Below are positions 19,714-27,913 of a stretch of DNA of 64,000 nt, one piece after another. A program made the translations under genes and the position numbers. The stretch's first letter is position 1. Every line of letters starts with the position of its first letter. The notes under the pieces are model-generated. The model was not told the DNA's origin. It ran no database searches and saw only the letters and a list, made by a program, of their open reading frames with translations. Source of the stretch: Verrucomicrobiales bacterium (GTDB lineage: Bacteria > Verrucomicrobiota > Verrucomicrobiia > Limisphaerales > UBA11358); the NCBI GenBank assembly GCA_028712475.1, contig JAQTQB010000001.1:124001-188000 (forward strand). The letters are read 5' to 3'.

Positions 19714-22599
19714 GTGCAACCAACCGAAGTCAGCGCATTTTGGCAGACCGGCAAACTGACAAAACAGCTTGCGGAATCGGGATTGCTTTCGGTTGCCCAG
19801 TTGGATCAAAAGTCTGTTGTTTCATCGGATGAAAGGGCATTGCTGGAAAAGGCAAGGGATGATTACGGAGCCAGCCATGTGTTCTTCCGCCGTCGCGATG
19901 GGCGTGCCCGCGTGGCTGAAGCGTTGGTGTTTGATGACGCCTCCCCCAACTGCACGCGGACGGATGACGATTTCGCCAAACTGCACCGCCAACTTTGGAG
20001 TTGGGGAGCAGTGCCGCTGGTCTATCGCCGCCGGCCGGGACGCGTGGATATATTCCGCTGTGGTCATGAGCCGGATTTTGATACCGGCCGTGAGCAGCCT
20101 AAGTATGCTGCTTACAAAATTCTCGAGACGGCGGGTGACATCACGCAGCAACTTGAAGCTGAACCGTGGTGGGACTTACGACGGCTGGCGAATGGAACAT
20201 TCTGGGATGACAAGTCCATTGCCAAAGATTTTCTGTCCGACGCCTCAGCACACAAGACCCTCCTGCGGAATGTAGAAATCTTGGATAAGCAACTTGCCGA
20301 CGAAAGTCGTCTTGCAGGAAACCTGCGCCGACGGCTGCTGATTATTTCTTTGCTCATCGCGTATCTCGAAGACCGGGAAGTCTTCAAGCTGGAGGCGAAC
20401 TTTTTCAAGAAGTTCAAGGCCGGCGCGGAAAAGTTTCATGACGTTTTAGGCGATGCCAAATCGCTGATCAAACTGCTGGCGTATCTGGAGACAGAACGAT
20501 TCAACGGCAACGTCTTCACTTTACAGGAAGAGGAAAAGCAACAGCTTCTCCAGACTCCACACCTGCACAAGTTTGCTGAACTGATCCAAGGCAACACGGA
20601 GGCTGGCGTCGGGCAGCAAACCTTGTGGCGGCTCTATTCTTTCCGAGACCTGCCGGTGGAACTTATCAGCCACATCTACCAGCTTTTCGTGGAGGACAAG
20701 ACGACGTGCGTTTATACGCCGCCGTTTCTCGCCCGGCTCATGCTGGAGGAGGCGTTAACGCTCGACCGCATGGATCGGTTGGAGCAATGCGATGAAGTGG
20801 TGTTCGACCCTTCGTGTGGGTCTGGCGTCTTTCTTGTCGAGGCCTTCAAGCGGCTCGTGCTCCATTGGCGGAAGAATAACAATTGGGACAAACCGCCGGT
20901 GGATGTGCTGCGCACGCTGATGAAACGGGTGCGCGGAACGGACATTGACGGTTCCGCTGTCGAACTAGCGGCTTTCAGTCTGTGTCTCGCCATGTGCGAA
21001 GAACTGGAGCCACCAATCATTTGGCGAACCGGGAAGCTCTTTCCAGTGCTGAAGGGCAAAACCCTTGTCGAAGCCTGTTTTTTTGAACAAGCACGCGAGC
21101 AGAAACTGCCGCGCAACATTGGTGTGGTGGTAGGAAATCCGCCATTCGTATCTGCGTCCGACAAGGGGACGACCGCTCAAGCCTACAAGGAATACCAAGA
21201 TAAATTCGGCGAGAAAAGCCTTCCGGACATACAGGCCGCCTATCTATTTCTGCATCACAGTATGGAAGCGCTTGTGCCGGATGGCCTGCTCTGTCTGTTG
21301 CAAAAAGACAACTTCCTTTACAACCGCCGCAGTGTCGCTTTCCGGCATGCCATCTTTGAGCGTTGGGATGTGAGGGAGATTTTGGATTTCACGCCCATTC
21401 GCAACCTGTTCGAGAAAGACGCGAAAGTTGTCGTGGTGCTGGCAGAGGCGCATCCGCCGAAGGCGGAACGGCCAATTCTCCATGCCATTTTTCGTCGCAC
21501 CACTCATACCCAAGCTGAATTAAGTTTTGAATTGGATTACTACGACATGCAATGGGTGCCGCAACGTGTCGCATTGGCGAAGGATTTTGTCTGGCGTTGC
21601 AACCTGTTTGGTGGCGGACGCACTGCCAGTCTCGTCGAAAGGTTGAAGAAACTGCCGAAGCTGAAAAATTACGTGAAGCAACAAGGATGGAGTTATGGTG
21701 AGGGATACCAAGTTGGGACGCCAGACCCTGATAAAACAATTGAATATCTTTATAAGAAGCCTGTTATTCCATCTGAAGCTATTAAGCCGGGTGGTGTTAT
21801 TGATTATGAACTGATTGCCTCGCAAGCATTGAAGCATTTTCAGTGGCCGCGTCCTAAAGCCCGCTATGCGCCTCCATTGATACTAATTCCTGAAATAGAC
21901 GATTTACGCGTCGCATATTGGAAAAAAGAAAAAGGAACCATCACCTATGGAGCCCGGTTGGTTGGAATCAGTGGAGCTAACGGTAACACGACTGCACACG
22001 AAGATCTTTTTCAACGTCTCAATTCCAAAAAAGCCTTTTTCAGATCTTGGCTTACTCTTACAAGCTCTGATGCCGGAATTAAGCAATCCACTACAATCCT
22101 CAAGGCGGACATTGACAATCTGCCATATCCAGATAACGAAGCCGATCTCGATCTTTCATCTAACGACGAAATCATTCTCAACGATGCGTTTGATTTCTAT
22201 CGCGACTACCAGCGGCTCGGCGATGATGCTGACATGATGCGTCCAGCGACACCCGACGATCATCGCGAGTTTGCGCGCATCTACATGCGGCAAATCAACA
22301 CCGTGCATAAAAAGCTACGTCCGTTGCCGGCCAAGTCATGGGCGGGCATCTGCTGTCAGCCTTTTGTTTTCGGCAAGGCGGAGCCAGATTGGAAAGGCAC
22401 AGAGGGTCTCACAGAAAAGTTGACGGCGCTGTTGCGCAGCAAAAAGAGCGCAACGCTGACGACCGTGCGCATTCTCCGCATTTTCGACGGGCCATTTGTT
22501 TTCCTCATCAAACCGGATCGGCTGCGCTACTGGCTGCGGTCAATCGCCCTGCGCGACGCCGATGAATCGCTGGCTGATTTGAGGAGCATGGGATTCTGA
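19714..22599 (+). CDS. N6-adenine DNA methyltransferase (type IIG/Eco57I-like)
   Basis: VVFDPSCGSGVFLVEAF (motif I) and VVGNPPFVSASDKG (NPPF motif IV); 961 aa. Confidence 0.93.
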   Translation: MQPTEVSAFWQTGKLTKQLAESGLLSVAQLDQKSVVSSDERALLEKARDDYGASHVFFRRRDGRARVAEALVFDDASPNCTRTDDDFAKLHRQLWSWGAVPLVYRRRPGRVDIFRCGHEPDFDTGREQPKYAAYKILETAGDITQQLEAEPWWDLRRLANGTFWDDKSIAKDFLSDASAHKTLLRNVEILDKQLADESRLAGNLRRRLLIISLLIAYLEDREVFKLEANFFKKFKAGAEKFHDVLGDAKSLIKLLAYLETERFNGNVFTLQEEEKQQLLQTPHLHKFAELIQGNTEAGVGQQTLWRLYSFRDLPVELISHIYQLFVEDKTTCVYTPPFLARLMLEEALTLDRMDRLEQCDEVVFDPSCGSGVFLVEAFKRLVLHWRKNNNWDKPPVDVLRTLMKRVRGTDIDGSAVELAAFSLCLAMCEELEPPIIWRTGKLFPVLKGKTLVEACFFEQAREQKLPRNIGVVVGNPPFVSASDKGTTAQAYKEYQDKFGEKSLPDIQAAYLFLHHSMEALVPDGLLCLLQKDNFLYNRRSVAFRHAIFERWDVREILDFTPIRNLFEKDAKVVVVLAEAHPPKAERPILHAIFRRTTHTQAELSFELDYYDMQWVPQRVALAKDFVWRCNLFGGGRTASLVERLKKLPKLKNYVKQQGWSYGEGYQVGTPDPDKTIEYLYKKPVIPSEAIKPGGVIDYELIASQALKHFQWPRPKARYAPPLILIPEIDDLRVAYWKKEKGTITYGARLVGISGANGNTTAHEDLFQRLNSKKAFFRSWLTLTSSDAGIKQSTTILKADIDNLPYPDNEADLDLSSNDEIILNDAFDFYRDYQRLGDDADMMRPATPDDHREFARIYMRQINTVHKKLRPLPAKSWAGICCQPFVFGKAEPDWKGTEGLTEKLTALLRSKKSATLTTVRILRIFDGPFVFLIKPDRLRYWLRSIALRDADESLADLRSMGF

Positions 22600-22608
22600 C
22601 AACACCGC

Positions 22609-23334
22609 ATGATCGCCGACGAATCTCCCAAAACGCCAACCATCGGAATGCCAGATTCCGAGGTGCTGGATGCCGGAGCATTTCACGAGAAGATTGTGAC
22701 CTTCATTGAACAAGAACTTCCGATCTGGCGTGGCCGACCTGAACTCTCTCAAGTGACAGACGAGCCAAAGTTGAATCAATCACTGTGCTTGCACCTCGAC
22801 AAAGCTTCGCGTCGTCAGGGTTTTGATTCCGTCCGTTTTCTGCAAGAACCGCTTCAAACTTCTGGACGTAATGCCGACATCGGGGTCATGCCGATGGATA
22901 ACATCATGGTCGAAGGCATTTGTTACCATGATTTCGAGCAGTTGCTTCCCATCGAATGCAAACGGCTTCCCACGCCACCCGACAGCCGCCGCAGCGATCT
23001 GGAATACGTTCACGGAATACCGGGGCATCGAACTGGAGGCATTGAGCGGTTCAAGCATGGCCATCATGGCCCGACCAATCAGCGCGCCTTGATAATTGCC
23101 TACGTTCAAGCCAAGTCTTTCGCTCACTGGTTGACTGCCATCAACGCCCGACTCGCCAAACTTGCTACCGATGGAGCGGACAATGGCCTCTGGAATCCTG
23201 CCGAACTGTTGTCCCATTCCACTTCTGTTCACAGTTCTGATGCCCAGCGGCTCAAATCATATCATCGTCGGCTCAAGCCTCCGTGTTCCTCGGATAACAT
23301 GGAGATGGAGCATATTTGGTTGCGGATGAATTGA
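22609..23334 (+). CDS. Putative PD-(D/E)XK-type restriction-endonuclease-like protein paired with the methylase
   Basis: RNADIGVMP...LLPIECKRLPTPPDSRRSDLEYV: D...ExK arrangement; 10 bp downstream of methylase. Confidence 0.65.
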   Translation: MIADESPKTPTIGMPDSEVLDAGAFHEKIVTFIEQELPIWRGRPELSQVTDEPKLNQSLCLHLDKASRRQGFDSVRFLQEPLQTSGRNADIGVMPMDNIMVEGICYHDFEQLLPIECKRLPTPPDSRRSDLEYVHGIPGHRTGGIERFKHGHHGPTNQRALIIAYVQAKSFAHWLTAINARLAKLATDGADNGLWNPAELLSHSTSVHSSDAQRLKSYHRRLKPPCSSDNMEMEHIWLRMN

Positions 23335-23362
23335 ACAAAACTGCTTACTCGTAGCTACAAAA

Positions 23363-23392
23363 ATCCCGTCCGCGCTTTCACGCGGACGGGAT
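23363..23392 (-). terminator. Terminator downstream of norB
   Basis: Minus strand ATCCCGTCCGCG-TGAAAG-CGCGGACGGGAT-TTTT. Confidence 0.85.
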
Positions 23393-23415
23393 GAAACAAA
23401 CCCCGCGACAAATTA

Positions 23416-25752
23416 TCAGTTCACCGCCGCCGGCTCCGGCACTTCCACGGTTTCGACCTGTTTGCCTTCGAGCGACCAGCCGGTTTTCAGGCCGATGATG
23501 AACCACACCAGGCCGGCGATGCCGAAGGTGAACACGGTGTCGCCAATGACGCGCAGCCAGCGGAGCTTCGCCATCAGCGGCGTTTGCAGGAAATCCGCCG
23601 AGCGCGCATACCACATGCCGTGTTCCACGCTCGCCCAGGTTTGCATCAGCCCGACGGGCAGCAGGCTCAACAGCACCATCAGCACCAGCCCGATGTTCAA
23701 TGACCAGAAGCTGAAGTTCAGCACGCCGGATTTCCACGCGTCCTGCCGCGTCAATCCGCGCAGGCAGAACAGCATCAACCCGATGCCAAGCATTCCGTAA
23801 ACACCGAACAACGCCGTGTGTCCGTGAACCGCCGTCGTGTTCAGCCCTTGCATGTAATAGAGCGCGATGGGCGGATTGATGAGGAAGCCGAACAGCCCCG
23901 CGCCAACGAGATTCCAGAACGCGACGGCGACGAAGAAATAGATCGGCCACTTGTAAACCGACACCCACGAACGCGCCTTGCCCAGCAGCAGATTCTCGTA
24001 GCCTTCGTAGCCCACCAGCACGAGCGGCACAATTTCCAGCGCGCTGAAAATCGAGCCTACCGCCAGCACCGCCGTGGGCGTGCCACTGAAATACAGGTGA
24101 TGCAACGTGCCAAGGATGCCGCCGCCCAGATAAATTGTGGTGGCAAAAATCACCGCCGCCGTCGCCGTGGCCGTCCGCAAGAGTCCCATCCGCGTGAACA
24201 GAAACGCGATCACGACGGTGGCGAACACTTCAAAGAAGCCTTCGACCCAGAGATGGATCACCCACCAGCGCCAGTATTCAGCCATGGCCAGGTGCGTCTG
24301 GCGTCCCCACATCAAACCTGCGCCATAGAACAAACCGATGGCCGCCGAGGCGAGCAGGAACAGCGCGAGCAGATGGCGGTTCGGGCCGGGATTTTTGAAC
24401 GCCGGCCAGAGCGCGCGGCCCATGAGGAACAGCCAGAGGAACAGTCCTATCAGCAAAAAAATCTGCCAGAAGCGGCCAAGGTCAACGTATTCGTAACCCT
24501 GATGGCCGAACCAGAAATTGCTGACGAAGCCGAGTTTTTGTTGGACGCCCAGCCATTCGCCGAAGAGCGAGCCGACGACGATGACGAGCAGGCAGACGAA
24601 CAGGAAATTCACGCCGAGCCGCTGGCCGCGCGGTTCGTGGCCGGACACAGCGGGCGCGACGAACAGGCCCGTCGCGAGCCACGCAGTGGCGATCCAGAAA
24701 ATGCCGAGCTGCGTGTGCCAGGTGCGCGCCACGGAATACGGCAGCCATTTGGCAAGCGGGATGCCGTAGAAACCATCGCCTTCCACGCCGTAGTGGGCCG
24801 TGACCGCGCCGAGCCCGACCTGCACCAGCGCCAACGCCGCAACGATCCAGAAATATTTCAACGCCGCCTTCATCGAGGGCGTGGTCTTGAGCGCGAGCAG
24901 CGGATCTGATTTTGGCATTACAACTTCCTCTTCGCCCTCTTCCTCGTGCCGCCGCGCCGCCGAATACCAGACCATCGCGCCAACCCCCGCAAGCAGCGCG
25001 ATGACGCTGACCGCCGACCAGATGACGATGGAACTGGTGGCGTTGTTGTCAATGAGCGGCTCATGCGGCCAGTTCTGCGAATAGGTGACGTGGCTGCCGA
25101 CGCGTTCCGTGCCACAGGCCCACGCGGCCCAGAAAAAGAATGAGTTCATCAACCGCTGCCGTTCGGGTGATTTGATGGTGTCCGCCGGAATCGCGTAATT
25201 GCCGCGAAGTTTTTGCAGCGCGGGATCGTTACCGAACAACGCCGCGTAATGCGCGCCGACGGCTTGAATCGCTTCCGCGCGCGTCGCCGAAACAACAATG
25301 TTGCCGGTCTGCACGTCGTAAGTGTTCGAGCGGATCTCCTTTTTCAAGCGCTCGCGCAGCGCGGCCTGTGTCTCCGCGTCAAGCTGGTCGTAGGTTTTGC
25401 CGCCGGACTGCGCCGCCCAATGATCGAGCAGCCACGTCGCCTCGCGGTGCAGCCAGTCCGCCGACCAGTCGGGTGCGACATACGCGCCGTGGCCCCAGAT
25501 GGTGCCGACTTCCTGGCCGCCGATGGATTGCCAGACATTCTGGCCGTCCTTGATGTCCTGCCCGGTGAACAGCACCGTGCCGTCGGTGGTAACGACCTGT
25601 TTCGGAACGGGCGGCGCGACGTGGTAAATTTCCCTGCCGAAATAGCCCAGCAGCAGAAATGACAGCGTCATGGAGCCGATCAAGCCCAGCCAGAGGTTGC
25701 GGTAGGAACGTGGTTTTTCATTCGTATTTGTTGATCCGACATCATTTTTCAT
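23416..25752 (-). CDS. norB: Quinol-dependent nitric oxide reductase (qNor)
   Basis: 778 aa with N-terminal extension; SFFFWAAWACGTERVGSHVTYSQNWPHEP; YEYVDLGRFWQIFLLIGLFLWLFLM; WWVIHLWVEGFFEVFATVVIAFLF; HLYFSGTP. Confidence 0.97.
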   Translation of the reverse strand: MKNDVGSTNTNEKPRSYRNLWLGLIGSMTLSFLLLGYFGREIYHVAPPVPKQVVTTDGTVLFTGQDIKDGQNVWQSIGGQEVGTIWGHGAYVAPDWSADWLHREATWLLDHWAAQSGGKTYDQLDAETQAALRERLKKEIRSNTYDVQTGNIVVSATRAEAIQAVGAHYAALFGNDPALQKLRGNYAIPADTIKSPERQRLMNSFFFWAAWACGTERVGSHVTYSQNWPHEPLIDNNATSSIVIWSAVSVIALLAGVGAMVWYSAARRHEEEGEEEVVMPKSDPLLALKTTPSMKAALKYFWIVAALALVQVGLGAVTAHYGVEGDGFYGIPLAKWLPYSVARTWHTQLGIFWIATAWLATGLFVAPAVSGHEPRGQRLGVNFLFVCLLVIVVGSLFGEWLGVQQKLGFVSNFWFGHQGYEYVDLGRFWQIFLLIGLFLWLFLMGRALWPAFKNPGPNRHLLALFLLASAAIGLFYGAGLMWGRQTHLAMAEYWRWWVIHLWVEGFFEVFATVVIAFLFTRMGLLRTATATAAVIFATTIYLGGGILGTLHHLYFSGTPTAVLAVGSIFSALEIVPLVLVGYEGYENLLLGKARSWVSVYKWPIYFFVAVAFWNLVGAGLFGFLINPPIALYYMQGLNTTAVHGHTALFGVYGMLGIGLMLFCLRGLTRQDAWKSGVLNFSFWSLNIGLVLMVLLSLLPVGLMQTWASVEHGMWYARSADFLQTPLMAKLRWLRVIGDTVFTFGIAGLVWFIIGLKTGWSLEGKQVETVEVPEPAAVN

Positions 25753-25786
25753 GCGCAGACTTTAGCCGGTCCGTTGAAAAACCAAT

Positions 25787-25800
25787 TTGACCTGCGTCAA
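25787..25800 (-). promoter_or_regulatory. Crp/Fnr-type operator
   Basis: TTGACCTGCGTCAA; centre exactly 41.5 bp upstream of norB ATG (25752); TAAAGT at -12 to -7. Confidence 0.85.
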
Positions 25801-26054
25801 CTTTTCGGAATTTTGCGATGGCTTAACGCGGGACGGCGTTATTTTTAGAGTCACGTGGATGTGGGCCAGAGGTTGCCGAAAAATTTAACAACAAAGACGC
25901 GAAGGCGCAAAACTTTGACATGAATTTCACGAATCAACGCGAATTCAAATTTTCTTCAAGCTCTGCACAAATTGGAACGACCAGCCCGGCGTTGGTGTGG
26001 ACGTGCTGGAAAAATCCATCGGAGCCATGATTCCCGGCAATCAGGACAAGCGCG

Positions 26055-26462
26055 TCATGGGCGGAACCGCCGCAGAAATTCCGCCGGGCTGACAATCGGG
26101 ATGCCCTGAAATTGGCGCAGCGCGAGCAGATGTTTTTTGTCGCCGCTCACGATCAAGTCGGCTTCCGCCGCCAGCGCACATTCCAAAATCATTTCATCAT
26201 CGGGATCAGGCGTTACGCCAGCAGCGCGTTCAACAGGGAAAACCAGTTCGGCGGATTCGGTCAAGGCTTCCACCCATTCCGCGCATTTGCGGCCGGGATA
26301 GTCCAAGCGAAGTTCTCCAACAGTTTCGTGGTATTCGGCGAGCAGGCTGGAACTGACCACGGCCACGCACCGGCCTTGCGCCCACGCCGCCAGACAGTCA
26401 AATGGCGCACCCCGCCAAAAGCTGGCGCTGGCGATGACGTTGGTGTCGAATACGACTTTCAC
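26055..26462 (-). CDS. PIN-domain toxin
   Basis: MKVVFDTNVIASASFWRGAPF...PDDEMILECALAAEADLIVSGDKKHLL. Confidence 0.92.
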   Translation of the reverse strand: MKVVFDTNVIASASFWRGAPFDCLAAWAQGRCVAVVSSSLLAEYHETVGELRLDYPGRKCAEWVEALTESAELVFPVERAAGVTPDPDDEMILECALAAEADLIVSGDKKHLLALRQFQGIPIVSPAEFLRRFRP

Positions 26463-26716
26463 GCTTTGACGCGGCGGCGCACGCGTTGCACGGCAGCAGC
26501 CACCGCCGTTTCGTCCTTCGCTGTCATTTCTGGCAGACCACGACCGCCCAGCAGCAGCGATCGCACCCGCGCAGGCGTAAGCGACTGGCGTTTGCGCATG
26601 ACAATGAGCCCGCCGGAGTAGCCGACATCCAACTGGTCACCCGCCTTGATCCGCGCCATTTCACGGATGGCTTCCGGGATGACTGTCTGGCCTTTGACTG
26701 AAACTTTGGCAATCAT
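26459..26716 (-). CDS. AbrB/MazE-type antitoxin
   Basis: MIAKVSVKGQTVIPEAIREMARIKAGDQLDV: swapped-hairpin AbrB; 4-bp overlap with PIN gene. Confidence 0.9.
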   Translation of the reverse strand: MIAKVSVKGQTVIPEAIREMARIKAGDQLDVGYSGGLIVMRKRQSLTPARVRSLLLGGRGLPEMTAKDETAVAAAVQRVRRRVKA

Positions 26717-26893
26717 GTGGTAAGACTAGGCTTACTTTGGAAAGAGTCAAGCCAAGAGCCGCCGAACTGGACGCGGCCAGAAAATCCATCGAGCCAGAAT
26801 TCCAGGCAAAGCAGGCAGGCCGTGAAATTCTCCGCGCTCCTGCATTAAAGCCCATTCGCGTATCTGGCGTGGCTCGCGGTTAAAATAAAAAAA

Positions 26894-26914
26894 CGGCCTC
26901 CGTTTCCGAAGGCC
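26894..26914 (-). terminator. Terminator downstream of korB
   Basis: Minus strand GGCCTTCG-GAAA-CGGAGGCC-GTTTTTTT. Confidence 0.8.
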
Positions 26915-26931
26915 AACTGGCGTTATGAAAA

Positions 26932-27876
26932 TTATTTCATCCGGTCAAAGTTCTTCTGGAGAATCTGCCAGTCTTTCAGGCCGGTGACCTTGCTCTGGAA
27001 CGATTTGTTGATCTCGGCTTCCTTCGCGTTCTTGGTCGGCTTGTTAACCTTGTAGAAGATGCCGAAGCTGCCGGGGAAGGCCTCGCCCGCGAGCTTGTAG
27101 GCCGCGAGTTCGTCGGTCACGTCGTGCGTCTTCGGAACTTCGTTGAAGACGCCGCCTTTGCGCGGGTTGCTCGCGTCGAACGCGCCTTCGTAAAATTCCA
27201 CGCACTCGCTCAAGCACTCGATGAAGCTGAAACCGTCGTGATCCATCGCGGCTTCCATCATCTGCAAAACATGGTTCGGGTTCGTGGAGGTCGTGCGCGC
27301 GACGAAGGTTGCGCCCGCAGAAATCGCCTGCTTCATCGGGTTGATCGGATAATCCACCGCGCCCCATTGGTCGGTCTTGCTCTTGAAACCGAGCGGCGAC
27401 GTGGGCGAGGTCTGCTTCTTCGTCAGGCCATAGACCCAGTTGTCCATCACGCAATAGGTCAGCTTGATGTTCTTGCGGGCGGTGTGGGTGAAATGATTGC
27501 CGCCGATGGAGAAGGCGTCGCCGTCGCCGCCGAACACGAACACATGCAGGTCGGGACGCGAAAGCGAAATGCCGCTGGCGAATGGCAGCGCGCGGCCATG
27601 GATGTAATGCGCGCCGTGGGCCTGCACGAAATACGGGAAGCGGCTGGAGCAGCCAATGCCCGCGATGGTGGTGATTTTCTCGTGCAGCATCTTGCGCTTT
27701 TCAATCAGCTTGAAATAAAGCGCTAGCACGGAAAAATCGCCGCAGCCGGGACACCACGTCGGATGGTCGGCGGCGACTTCTTTTTTGGTCAGCCCCTTGC
27801 GTTCCCCGGTGACGGGTGCGGGCGCGTTGACGACCGCGAGGTTGCCGGGAGGTTTTTCAATCAAAGTTTGGCTCAT
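26932..27876 (-). CDS. korB: 2-oxoacid:ferredoxin oxidoreductase beta subunit
   Basis: HPTWCPGCGDFSVLALYFK...GIGCSSRFPYF...FVFGGDGDAFSIGGNH: TPP-binding. Confidence 0.94.
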   Translation of the reverse strand: MSQTLIEKPPGNLAVVNAPAPVTGERKGLTKKEVAADHPTWCPGCGDFSVLALYFKLIEKRKMLHEKITTIAGIGCSSRFPYFVQAHGAHYIHGRALPFASGISLSRPDLHVFVFGGDGDAFSIGGNHFTHTARKNIKLTYCVMDNWVYGLTKKQTSPTSPLGFKSKTDQWGAVDYPINPMKQAISAGATFVARTTSTNPNHVLQMMEAAMDHDGFSFIECLSECVEFYEGAFDASNPRKGGVFNEVPKTHDVTDELAAYKLAGEAFPGSFGIFYKVNKPTKNAKEAEINKSFQSKVTGLKDWQILQKNFDRMK

Positions 27877-27913
27877 AATAAATTAGATGCTGAAACGCTT
27901 GGGCGGTTCAATT

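Noticed and set aside
19631-19759. 42-codon ORF (MTSRQRLHAFLAECELEKKALVDK...) starting at the crp/fnr stop, possibly a gene truncated by the methylase cassette
   Set aside because: Too short to assign; could be chance reading of the methylase upstream region.
23818-24909. Long plus-strand ORF (363 aa) antisense to norB, and similar ones at 6561-7505, 7557-8447, 8826-9761, 27887-28837, 33830-34975
   Set aside because: Antisense shadow ORFs in GC-rich coding DNA: His/Arg/Asp-rich low-complexity translations, no family motifs, fully overlapped by confident genes.
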